Shown here: positions 6,592-13,903 of the stretch, piece after piece
Position numbering within the stretch: the stretch's first letter is position 1
How the letters are laid out: each line of letters starts with the position of its first letter
NCBI GenBank assembly: GCA_016935955.1
Contig: JAFGPY010000321.1
Span: 1 to 13,925 of the forward strand
Length of the DNA stretch: 13,925 bases
Source: Planctomycetota bacterium
GTDB lineage: Bacteria; Planctomycetota; Phycisphaerae; FEN-1346; JAACEH01
Reading direction: 5' to 3'
Notes under the pieces: generated by a model
Database searches by the model: none
The model's input: the letters and a program-made list of their open reading frames with translations, nothing else
Told to the model about the DNA's origin: nothing
Position numbers and translations under genes: made by a program

Positions 6592-6988
6592 TCACTACTA
6601 CTTCCAGATGGCGCAGAACCTGCTGGAGCATTACTGGCACGGACTTCTCGCGAACCTGAACGGTTGGGAGTTGTTGGCCCTTGTCGGGCAAACGGCTTTC
6701 AGCACCCGTTTTCTGGTCCAGTGGGTTGCTTCGGAAAAACAGAAAAAGAGCGTTATCCCCGATGCCTTCTGGTACTTGAGTCTGGTTGGCGGCACACTGC
6801 TGTTGATCTACGCTTTCGGGATCAGACGTCCGGTTCTGATTCTGGGCTTCCTGTTCAACAACGTGGTTTATTGGCGGAACCTCGTCCTGATCCGTCGCCA
6901 TCGCCGCGAGGAGGCGGCCGCGGCAACGGTGACTCCGCCCGGCGCCTCGACGTCCGTCGGCGACAACGCCAAGGGAACTTCCAAGTAG
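6584..6988 (+). CDS. LAB_N (lipid-A-disaccharide synthase N-terminal domain) membrane protein
   Basis: A 134-residue protein. It carries the LAB_N signature: GQTAFSTRFLVQW (35-47), SEKQKKSVIPDAFWYLSL (50-67) and YAFGIRRPVLILG (76-88), with about three hydrophobic helices (near 28-48, 60-79 and 83-103), followed by a polar, low-complexity tail. The domain is fused to LpxB in some bacteria and is free-standing next to GT2 and ArnT-like genes in others. A role in carrying or flipping the polyprenyl sugar is often supposed but is not shown by sequence. The ATG at 6584 lies inside the end of the GT2 gene (8-nt overlap), so translation is probably coupled. It is the last gene of the operon, with only 4 nt to the convergent gene's stop. 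Confidence 0.88.
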   Translation: MADHYYFQMAQNLLEHYWHGLLANLNGWELLALVGQTAFSTRFLVQWVASEKQKKSVIPDAFWYLSLVGGTLLLIYAFGIRRPVLILGFLFNNVVYWRNLVLIRRHRREEAAAATVTPPGASTSVGDNAKGTSK

Positions 6989-6992
6989 CCGG

Positions 6993-7652
6993 TCACCGTT
7001 TCATCTCGATGAACAGCCGCTGAATCCATGCTGGCGTTTCGCGGGCGAAGGCCTCGATGTGTCGCTTGCGCGTGAAGTAGTACAGGGCTGTGCCGCCCTG
7101 GAAGGCGACGCCGATCAGGATCATCAGACCGTAGAAACCGTAGGTGACGATCGGGCCCCAGCGATCGATCATGGCGTTGAAGCTGCCCACGGCACCGGGC
7201 ATGGCGCTCATCTGGGACCGCAGTTCCGGAGACAGGGCCTCCGCCTTGGCCTTCTCGGGCGAGAACATCACCATCTGCGCGACGCAGTAGGCGATGATCA
7301 CGCCCATCAGGACCAACTGGTTGATTCCCAGCAACTTGGCGGCGCCGCTCCTGGCGCGCCGCACCTGGGTGTGCCCGTACCATTCGGCGGTTCCCGTCAC
7401 GCACAGCGCCAGGGCGATCAACGCGTTCGTCAGATCCGGCGAGAAGAAAGTCCAGACCATGGTCAGGGCCCCCAGAATCAGCATTATCGCTGACGACGAC
7501 CTGGTCCGCCGCGACAGCCTGTCGATCGCCTTGTGGCTTTGCACGGCCTGCTGCACCATGGCGAAGTGCCGCTCATCCAGTGGGCTGTGCGCCTCCTCCA
7601 CTGTCTGGTCTGCGGTCGCAGGTTGCAGTTCACGGTCTTCTGTTTTGCCCAT
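6993..7652 (-). CDS. Unrecognised four-helix membrane protein
   Basis: I do not recognise the family. From ATG 7652 the protein has 219 residues: a charged N-terminus (1-53), then hydrophobic segments near 54-71, 74-91, 106-130 and 167-192, a short loop rich in Ala, Glu and Lys at 131-145, and a basic C-terminus. No catalytic motif is visible. The start at 7652 is preferred because AGGGAAGAGG lies just upstream; the frame extends to 7778, but the extra 42 residues are Arg/Gly/Ser-rich and look non-coding. Its stop is 4 nt from the convergent LAB_N gene's stop, with no terminator seen between them. It is divergent from the sigma factor gene. Confidence 0.7.
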   Translation of the reverse strand: MGKTEDRELQPATADQTVEEAHSPLDERHFAMVQQAVQSHKAIDRLSRRTRSSSAIMLILGALTMVWTFFSPDLTNALIALALCVTGTAEWYGHTQVRRARSGAAKLLGINQLVLMGVIIAYCVAQMVMFSPEKAKAEALSPELRSQMSAMPGAVGSFNAMIDRWGPIVTYGFYGLMILIGVAFQGGTALYYFTRKRHIEAFARETPAWIQRLFIEMKR

Positions 7653-7707
7653 GGGCCTCTTCCCTGATCCCGACGACTCTGATCCGGCTTGTCCACAACT
7701 TGGCGCC

Positions 7708-7736
7708 ATGGTACAGTCTGTGCCGCGCCCGGGCAA
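7708..7736 (-). promoter_or_regulatory. Possible promoter of the minus-strand membrane protein gene
   Basis: Minus strand: TTGCCC (7736-7731), a 17-base spacer, TACCAT (7713-7708). Each hexamer matches consensus at four of six positions. The leader to the ATG at 7652 would be about 50 nt. A weak candidate, picked for spacing and position. Confidence 0.3.
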
Positions 7737-7838
7737 ACACAATGGCCGGACGCGGGCGGTTGCAGCAAGTCGACGCATTTCCCGGCGGCTCCACTCGAGA
7801 CAAGACGGGATCGGGCGATCAAGCCGCCGGGACGAGAA

Positions 7839-7853
7839 GAATTGTCACAATTC
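7839..7853. repeat. 15-bp palindrome, possible operator
   Basis: GAATTGT-C-ACAATTC is a perfect inverted repeat with a single central base, AT-rich in a GC-rich setting. It lies about 125 bases before the sigma gene start and about 190 before the divergent gene, a position suited to a dimeric regulator. Confidence 0.4.
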
Positions 7854-7979
7854 CGGGAAGGAAACGTTGCCCGGCGGTGTCTCTATGGGCGGCAGCAATC
7901 ACCTGTCGGACTCGGAAGCGATCCGGCGAGGGCGTCCGGAGCGTGCAGCATAGTGCAGAGACGGTGTGAAACCGATTCT

Positions 7980-8525
7980 ATGAACGAGAACCGCACGTCG
8001 AAGGCAAGTGAGGCCGTGGGCCTCGATCGGGTGGCGTGGGCCGACGTGGTCCGCCGCCATTACGAGCGGATTCTGCGCACGGCTCTGGCTCGGACGCACC
8101 GGCAGAGTCTGGCCGAGGAGGTGGCCCAGGAGACATTCGTGCGGGCCTGGGAGAAGTACCACCTGTTCGACGGGCGGGGCCCGCTGGTGGCCTGGCTGCA
8201 CCGCATCGCCGTCAACCTGAGCCACGACGCCGTGCGGCGAGAGCGGGTGCACAACCATCGCCAACTTTGCGACGCCCAGCGCAGCGCGAGTGGCGATCCG
8301 CGGCCACCCGAGGTGGTCCATCGCGATCATTGTTGCCGCGTGTTGCGCGAGGCGCTCGATGAGATTCCGGAACCGATGCGTCGGGCCTTCGAACATACGG
8401 TGATCGCGGGCTACAGCTATCACGAAGCGGCCGAGATCGAGGGTGTGGCCGAGGGAACAATCGCGTCGCGGGTGTCGCGGGCCCGGAACGTGCTGGTGCA
8501 ACGGTATCGCCGGTTGGACGCGTGA
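7980..8525 (+). CDS. ECF-type RNA polymerase sigma factor (sigma-70 family)
   Basis: A 181-residue protein with the two-domain layout of extracytoplasmic-function sigma factors. Sigma2 covers residues about 25-90 (LAEEVAQETFVRAWEKYHLF, then WLHRIAVNLSHDAVRRE). Sigma4 covers about 120-176 (LDEIPEPMRRAFEHTVIAGY, then SYHEAAEIEGVAEGTIASRV with the helix-turn-helix). ATG 7980 is chosen because it begins about 25 residues before sigma2, the usual length; the ribosome site is weak. The frame is open upstream to 7689, without homology-like content. A membrane protein gene follows after 28 nt, in the position usual for an anti-sigma factor. It probably directs transcription of this operon and perhaps of other envelope genes (inference). 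Confidence 0.9.
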   Translation: MNENRTSKASEAVGLDRVAWADVVRRHYERILRTALARTHRQSLAEEVAQETFVRAWEKYHLFDGRGPLVAWLHRIAVNLSHDAVRRERVHNHRQLCDAQRSASGDPRPPEVVHRDHCCRVLREALDEIPEPMRRAFEHTVIAGYSYHEAAEIEGVAEGTIASRVSRARNVLVQRYRRLDA

Positions 8526-8553
8526 GCGGACAGCCTTTTTGGATGGAGTCGTC

Positions 8554-9459
8554 ATGGAACCGCAGGAACCTACGGAAGTGTTCGAGAAGCTGAGTCGCCT
8601 GGCCAGCGGAGAACTGCCCGACGAGCAGGCGCTGGAACTGACGGACCACATGGTCCGCGACGACGGGCTTCGCAGGGAGTTGGCCGAATTGCGGGCCGTT
8701 GACGAGTTGCTGAAGGAGGCCTGCCTCGGGGACGAAACGTCCGGAGCGTCGGGCATGCCGTCGGCCGAACAGCGAGAGCGGCAGATCGGGGAAATTCTGG
8801 CCAGGACCGAGGGCAGTGCGGCACGAGCGTCAATGCGGCTGGGTAGACCGGCGCTTGGGTGGAAACGTGTCGGCCGCGCGCTGCCCTGGGTTGTGGCGGC
8901 TTGCCTGGCGGTGGTCTGCGGGGTGTTGGTGCATTGGCACCTTGGCCGCACCGGCCTGCAAGGCCCGATGACCAGCGGACTGAACCGGCGGCTGATCGCC
9001 CAGTACGTCGGCGTCCGCGACAAGCTGGGCGACGCCAGCATGGCGGTGATCTGGTCGAACAACGAGGTCCGCGAGGAAGGATTCCTCGGGGCCGCCGTCA
9101 AGAGCGACCTGTCCGACGTGATCGTCCGCGTGACCGTCGTGCGGACCGACGGCGACCGCAGCGAACAGTGGAGCGCCGACGCCCTGATGCGTCGCGGCCA
9201 CGCGGTCGAACTGGTCACGGAGGCCGAGCGGCAGTGGCCGGCCAGCGTGCGCATCTGCGCCCGGCCGGGCGGCAACGGGCTGGTGCCTCTGACCGCGGAG
9301 ATCCGTCTGACCGACGATCCGCCGACCGAGATCAACAACCGGCAAATCATGATGAAACCTTCGGCTCCGGCGTCGATCGGTTCGGTTGTGGCCGGCCCGT
9401 GGCGCTACGAGGTGTTCATCGAAGCCGCCGTCGTCAGTGGAATGCAACCGTCCATTTAG
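8554..9459 (+). CDS. Putative single-pass anti-sigma factor
   Basis: A 301-residue protein. The N-terminal about 60 residues (EVFEKLSRLASGELPDEQ, then MVRDDGLRRELAELRAVDELL) resemble the cytoplasmic part of anti-sigma factors, but the zinc-finger HxxxCxxC is absent. One membrane helix lies near 109-127 (PWVVAACLAVVCGVLVHWHL), followed by about 170 extracytoplasmic residues of mixed, probably beta-rich character with no motif I recognise. GGAG at 8545-8548 supports ATG 8554; the upstream extension of the frame lies mostly inside the sigma gene. Position right after an ECF sigma gene is the main argument for the role. It could instead be another membrane protein co-expressed with the sigma factor. 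Confidence 0.7.
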   Translation: MEPQEPTEVFEKLSRLASGELPDEQALELTDHMVRDDGLRRELAELRAVDELLKEACLGDETSGASGMPSAEQRERQIGEILARTEGSAARASMRLGRPALGWKRVGRALPWVVAACLAVVCGVLVHWHLGRTGLQGPMTSGLNRRLIAQYVGVRDKLGDASMAVIWSNNEVREEGFLGAAVKSDLSDVIVRVTVVRTDGDRSEQWSADALMRRGHAVELVTEAERQWPASVRICARPGGNGLVPLTAEIRLTDDPPTEINNRQIMMKPSAPASIGSVVAGPWRYEVFIEAAVVSGMQPSI

Positions 9460-9486
9460 AGTGGGACTGAAGAGGAGAATCCTGTC

Positions 9487-10566
9487 ATGACAACCAGGCA
9501 AACGATCATCGCTGTCCTGGTGCTTCTGGGATGGGTGCACGCGGGAACGGCTCAGCAGACCGCGGCGGAAGCCGATTCGCAACCGGCCGCATCGCAGGCG
9601 GCGGTGCTTCGCACGGTGGCCGTCCTGGGCTACGAGGCCAAGTGGATCGAGGACCCGGCCGAGCAGAAGGAAACGTCCGAAATCCTGGCGACCATCGTCG
9701 GCGACCGCCTCAGCGCCATGGACGAGGTGGTGGCCGTCGAGCGCATCGAGATCGAGAAGGTGCTGAAGGAACAGACGCTCAACCTGAGCGGGCTGATCGA
9801 CGAGAACAATCGCGTCAAGATCGGCAAGCTTCTGGGCGCCCAGTTCCTGCTGTGGGGCCGCGGCTTCAAGGTCGGCGAGCAGCTCTACGTGACCACCAAG
9901 GTGATCAACGTCGAGACCGGCCAGTTCAAGGGCATCATCGCCAAGCTCCCGGCCAACAGCGGCGTGGCCAAAGTGATCGAGGGCGTGTGCGACGAGGTGG
10001 CCAAGGGGTTGCCTGCCGCCGTGAAAGCCCTGTCGCCCGAGAAATCCCCGGAGATCAGCCCGGTCGAGTTATTCAAACGTCACGTCGGCGCCGCGGGACG
10101 GTCGTGGGTGATTGCTGCCGCCGAGGAGCACAAGGGGCCGCCGATCATCGATCCGGCCATCCGCAACGAGTTGGAGGCCCTGCTCTCGGGCGCCGACCAG
10201 GCGGCCCGGTCGCTCGACAAGAAGGAGGCCAAGGACGTCCTCGAAGGCAACAAGAAGATGCGCAACTTCGATCCCGACATCAAGGCCGACTACTACATCC
10301 TGGCCGAAGGGTTCAGCGAGTTCGGCAAGCGGCTGTCGCAGGACCTTGTGGTCTGCGTGGCGCGGGTCGAGATGAAGATCGTCGACGCCAGGACCGGTGC
10401 GGTGCTGGCCGCCGGCAGCAAGGATTCGCGGTCCACGGACCTGGGCGAACTCCTGGCCGCCAAGCAGGCCCTCCGCAAGGCGACGCGAGCCCTGTTGCTT
10501 GAGATCAGCGCCAAACTCCCGGCCGTGAAGGCGCCGGCCGGTGAGGGAGCCGATCAGGGCAAGTAG
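9487..10566 (+). CDS. Secreted CsgG/TolB-N-like protein with two probable domains
   Basis: A 359-residue protein with a signal peptide (hydrophobic core 7-20, cleavage likely after TA near residue 22, leaving QQT). Residues about 42-175 look like the CsgG/FlgO-type fold: RTVAVLGYEAKW, ETSEILATIVGDRLS, VVAVERIEIEKVLKEQ, KIGKLLGAQFLLWGRG, LYVTTKVINVETGQFKG. A second stretch (about 200-342) repeats the late part of the pattern: ADYYILAEGFSEFGK, then VARVEMKIVDARTGAVLAAG. CsgG forms an outer-membrane secretion pore; FlgO-like proteins are envelope lipoproteins. There is no lipobox Cys here, so it is probably soluble periplasmic or part of a complex. AGGAG (9473-9477), nine bases upstream, supports the start. 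It lies 27 nt after the anti-sigma gene and 34 nt before the large gene, whose N-terminal domain is of the same type. Confidence 0.8.
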   Translation: MTTRQTIIAVLVLLGWVHAGTAQQTAAEADSQPAASQAAVLRTVAVLGYEAKWIEDPAEQKETSEILATIVGDRLSAMDEVVAVERIEIEKVLKEQTLNLSGLIDENNRVKIGKLLGAQFLLWGRGFKVGEQLYVTTKVINVETGQFKGIIAKLPANSGVAKVIEGVCDEVAKGLPAAVKALSPEKSPEISPVELFKRHVGAAGRSWVIAAAEEHKGPPIIDPAIRNELEALLSGADQAARSLDKKEAKDVLEGNKKMRNFDPDIKADYYILAEGFSEFGKRLSQDLVVCVARVEMKIVDARTGAVLAAGSKDSRSTDLGELLAAKQALRKATRALLLEISAKLPAVKAPAGEGADQGK

Positions 10567-10600
10567 ACCACACAATTCTCACTCCGGGCAGGTGCAGGTG

Positions 10601-13600
10601 GTGCGATACACACATCCGACAGTTCTTGCGGCGGTTTGGTGCGGCGTCGCAATGCTGCTCGTCGCCACGGCGGCCTCGGCCCAGCAGGCCGAGGTTGTCG
10701 CGGTCTTCAACTTCGCTCAGCGCGACGACGATCCACAGTATGCCTGGCTTTCGAAGGGTCTGGCCGACCTGCTGATCAACCAGCTTGCCGACCTGCCCAA
10801 CCTGACGGTGGTCAGCCGCGACCGTATGCAGACCATTTCGGCGGAGTACCAGCGCCTGGCTGCAAGGCCGACGTTCGATCCTCGCGAGGACGCGCCGCCG
10901 GTGGCCAGGGCGCTGAAGGCGGAGCGCATCGTATTCGGCACGTGCGCTGTGCGCGAAGGGACGGCCACCATCGCCGCCCAGGTCACGCGTATTGTCGACG
11001 AGTCGGTGCTCTTCGAAACGCGGACGTCAGGGCCCTACAAGGATGTGCTTGACCTGGAGCGGGAGATCGGCCGGCGACTGCGGGCCTTCTTCCTGGGTAA
11101 ACCCGTCGAGCAGGTGCCTTTGGCTGATGTGCCGCAATGGACCACGACGGTCAGTGCGGCCGAGCACCTGTATGCCGGCGTGGATCTGTTCGACCGCGGC
11201 CAGTTCGCCGAGGCCTGGCACCGCTTTCGCCAGGCCGGCCGTCTCGATTCGTCGTTCGCCGACGCGGTCTACTGGCAGGGACGGATGCTCTATTACCTGA
11301 TGCTGTACGAGAACGCGCGGCCGCTGCTCGAGCGGTTCTTCACGGCGTGGCCGCTGCATCCTCGCGCCGGTGACGCGGCGATTGAGATGCTCGATTCCTA
11401 TCGTCAATCCCAGGACGATCCCGAGGTGCTGCGTGACACGTACCTGCGGCTGAGGAATCAGGTTGACGCTCGAACGGTGGTTCACAACAAGTCGACGCCG
11501 GGTCTGGAGACACAGACGTTGCTGAAGACGTACCTGGGCGGGTTTGCGGTGCAGGCCGAGCGGGCTCTGGATCGCTACGACGCTGCAGCTGACCTGGCCC
11601 TTGTGCTGCAGGAGGAATCCTACGAAGCCTTCAAGTCGAGCGGCGTCGACAAGGCCCACTGGGGACTCTACGACCAGTTGGCCTGCTTTACGGCGATGGA
11701 ACGCCGGATGTACTGTGACCGATTTGTCTTCAACAAGAATATGTTCGACCGCGAGTGGCGCATGTTGTCGCTCACGAACATCAAGCCGGAGTGGAAGAAG
11801 CTCTACACGGAGAATCGTCGTATGCGGCCGATCATGCTGCGCGAAGGCAATCGCTATCGTGTCAGCGGCTGTCGGCACCTCCTCTGGTGGCTTGTGGCAC
11901 CTGAGGGCAAGGTCTTCACGAATGTGACCGCCGAGGTCGAATCGCATCACGAGGCCGGGACGCCCTCGTTCCTGATCCTGCTCGGTTACGGCGTGTGGTC
12001 CGATATTGAGAGCGATCTGTTTCTGGGCAGTACCGGGGATGGCGTCATCAAGAAGAAGCTCAACCTTCCTGATCAGTGCCGCATGTTCTGTGTCCGATTG
12101 ACCACGCAACCGGATCACTTCGGCAGTGCAGCCGGTACGGACTACTTCGTCGACGAGCCTTTGTCCGATTACGTCGAACGGTTCCAGATCACCTACGCCC
12201 AGGAACCTGCGCGGAAAGATGTTGGCCGCATCCGCGTCAGGCTGGAGAACACGGAGAAGGCACGCGTTGAACTGGACGGCAAGCCGGCATTGCTGGTTGA
12301 CGGGATCATTCACGGCGCGACTCCGGGGGAACACGCTCTTCGAGCTTGGGCGGCAAAGGGAGAGGACTGCGAGCGGAGCTCCATCTTTATGCCGGTCGAA
12401 CAGGCCGTGACGGTCAGCCAGGGACAAACCACCGATTGTCCTCTGAAGTTCCCATTGCGTCCGTTGCGGGCCATGACCGGGTGGCAGTCGGCACAGATTG
12501 TGTGCGGACAGTACCCGCTGGCGGCCCTGCCGCCGGCGACCGGTCAGGAGGAACTCACACGTCCGAGTCTGCTGCGGGTGACGCGAGGCCCTCTGGCCGG
12601 GCGGCTCGTGGCCCTCTGGTCTTACCATGAGGAGATATGGATTTCCTATAGCAGCGACGATGGGGCCAGTTGGTCTCCGGCCGAGCACCTGCCCGTGCCG
12701 GTCAACAGCGCACACGTCGAGATGGCTCCCCGGCTCATCGAGGACGAAAGCGGCCGGCTCTGCCTGACGTTCATCTCCGACCGCAACATCGAGCGGGCTC
12801 ATTATCCCTATCTCACGACCTCGGAGGACCTCGAACACTGGACAGCTCCGCGAAAGATCGCTGACATTGTATGCGACAGCCTCGTCATGCTCCAGAACCA
12901 GGCCGGACAGTACGTGCTCTTGCTGCCGCCGCCGTATCGCGGCGCGGAACTGGGTATGAGCATTCGATGGCTTACCGGTTCGATCGCCGAGGAGATGCCG
13001 GTCGACACCGTGAGTGCCTACGGCAAGAAATACGCCCGCAAGACTTTCACATTCCTCGTCAGCGACGACCTTGAGCATTGGACCGAACTGCCGTCGCACC
13101 TGGGCGACGAGAGAGTGCGGGAGGCCGACCTCCTGCAGGCGGCCGACGGTACGTACCATGCGGTCTACACCTCGCTGGACAAGCTGCGATCATTTGGTGA
13201 CTCGATGTGGCGTGTCTGTCACCAGAAGAGTCGCGACCTGGTCAACTGGTCACCGCCGGAGGATCTGCTGTCGGCGCCGTGGGAGTACCGCAATCCCGTG
13301 ATCACGACCGACGGGCAACGAGTCTTCGGCACCATCTCTGTCTCCGGCAACAACGTGCACCGCTTCAATCTTGATCACCCCGATGAAGTGAGCTGGTGGG
13401 GCTTCGTCGGCACGCGTAATATTCTCTACCACGACCCGCCGGCCTACGGTAATCGCCTTCACTGGCTCTGGCTCTGCTTCGAGGGCAATCCTCAATACTA
13501 TCAGCCTAACGGTGGCAAGGTCTACTACTCCCAACGTCCGAGCGACCGTGGGGAATGGCTGCTGGAATGGCCGAAGCAACTGCCGCCGGATTCACCTGAA

Positions 13601-13903
13601 GAGGTTCGCGAGAAACACCGCGTCCGTGCACTGGCCGATGCCCGGGCCGTTCCGCCCGGACGTTCGTGGGAGAACCCCAGGGAGTTCCGGCACCAGAGCT
13701 ATCCATACCGCATCGAGGTGCCGGCCGACTGGAAATCCCTGCCGGCCGACGACGCTACACGCATGGGGTTTCTTGGGCCCGTTCGCTATGGGATTCTGCA
13801 GCCCTATGTGGACGTCTTCGTTTGGGAACCAGGTTCACTCAACCGACATTTCCCATATGGCTTTGCCCGGCTACGCAACCGGGCTCTTCAGATACCAATA
13901 TGA
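10601..13903 (+). CDS. Large secreted multidomain protein: TolB/CsgG-like, TPR-like, PEGA-like and sialidase/GH43-like beta-propeller
   Basis: About 1100 residues from GTG 10601; GTG 10598 is also possible. GGGCAGG at 10586-10592 suits both, and the frame's upstream extension overlaps the previous gene. Parts, numbered from 10601: signal peptide 1-27 ending ASA^QQ; TolB/CsgG-like domain about 31-165 (VVAVFNFAQRDDDPQYAWLS, RIVFGTCAVREG); helical TPR-like region about 184-265; mixed region to about 540, including an aromatic-rich beta stretch; PEGA-like domain about 541-620 (ARVELDGKPALL, GATPGEHALRAWA); beta-propeller about 630-990. The propeller shows one perfect Asp-box, SSDDGASW (684-691), and three S-x-D-L-x-x-W relatives (TSEDLEHW, VSDDLEHW, KSRDLVNW). 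No FRIP-type sialidase motif is seen, so enzymatic activity is unproven; glycan binding is equally possible. The C-terminal 80 residues are unrecognised. Confidence 0.8.
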   Translation: MRYTHPTVLAAVWCGVAMLLVATAASAQQAEVVAVFNFAQRDDDPQYAWLSKGLADLLINQLADLPNLTVVSRDRMQTISAEYQRLAARPTFDPREDAPPVARALKAERIVFGTCAVREGTATIAAQVTRIVDESVLFETRTSGPYKDVLDLEREIGRRLRAFFLGKPVEQVPLADVPQWTTTVSAAEHLYAGVDLFDRGQFAEAWHRFRQAGRLDSSFADAVYWQGRMLYYLMLYENARPLLERFFTAWPLHPRAGDAAIEMLDSYRQSQDDPEVLRDTYLRLRNQVDARTVVHNKSTPGLETQTLLKTYLGGFAVQAERALDRYDAAADLALVLQEESYEAFKSSGVDKAHWGLYDQLACFTAMERRMYCDRFVFNKNMFDREWRMLSLTNIKPEWKKLYTENRRMRPIMLREGNRYRVSGCRHLLWWLVAPEGKVFTNVTAEVESHHEAGTPSFLILLGYGVWSDIESDLFLGSTGDGVIKKKLNLPDQCRMFCVRLTTQPDHFGSAAGTDYFVDEPLSDYVERFQITYAQEPARKDVGRIRVRLENTEKARVELDGKPALLVDGIIHGATPGEHALRAWAAKGEDCERSSIFMPVEQAVTVSQGQTTDCPLKFPLRPLRAMTGWQSAQIVCGQYPLAALPPATGQEELTRPSLLRVTRGPLAGRLVALWSYHEEIWISYSSDDGASWSPAEHLPVPVNSAHVEMAPRLIEDESGRLCLTFISDRNIERAHYPYLTTSEDLEHWTAPRKIADIVCDSLVMLQNQAGQYVLLLPPPYRGAELGMSIRWLTGSIAEEMPVDTVSAYGKKYARKTFTFLVSDDLEHWTELPSHLGDERVREADLLQAADGTYHAVYTSLDKLRSFGDSMWRVCHQKSRDLVNWSPPEDLLSAPWEYRNPVITTDGQRVFGTISVSGNNVHRFNLDHPDEVSWWGFVGTRNILYHDPPAYGNRLHWLWLCFEGNPQYYQPNGGKVYYSQRPSDRGEWLLEWPKQLPPDSPEEVREKHRVRALADARAVPPGRSWENPREFRHQSYPYRIEVPADWKSLPADDATRMGFLGPVRYGILQPYVDVFVWEPGSLNRHFPYGFARLRNRALQIPI

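Larger units (their letters stand above)
7653..7979. other. Divergent intergenic region
   Basis: About 330 bases separate the minus-strand membrane protein from the plus-strand sigma factor. The frames of both genes stay open into it, but the predicted residues are Arg/Ser-rich and unlike a protein domain. It contains a weak minus-strand promoter candidate (7708-7736) and a perfect 15-bp palindrome (7839-7853). I found no convincing sigma70 or ECF promoter for the sigma gene and no RNA gene. Confidence 0.5.

Noticed and set aside
7860..7936. ECF-type autoregulatory promoter (GGAA... with GTC or CGTC) before the sigma gene
   Set aside because: GGAAAC (7860) and GGAAGC (7914) both occur, but the following GTC/CGTC elements are only 12-13 bases away rather than the usual 16-17. 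The evidence is too weak to list.
7689..7979. N-terminal extension of the sigma factor by 97 residues
   Set aside because: The extra residues show no sigma-like content, ECF factors begin shortly before sigma2, and the region has the look of a divergent control region.
7899..9350. Antisense open frame of 483 codons across the sigma and anti-sigma genes
   Set aside because: It is opposite an unmistakable ECF sigma factor; the translation is Arg/Ser-rich and lacks domains.
11027..13159. Antisense open frame of 710 codons across the large secreted protein gene
   Set aside because: It lies entirely opposite a gene with clear domains and signal peptide. Its translation is low-complexity and Arg/Val/Leu/Gln-rich, without motifs. 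Long antisense frames are expected in high-GC3 genes.
10601..13903. Calling the large protein a true sialidase
   Set aside because: There is an Asp-box, but no FRIP-like motif or identifiable Arg triad. Asp-box-type repeats also occur in non-enzymatic propellers and other glycosidases.
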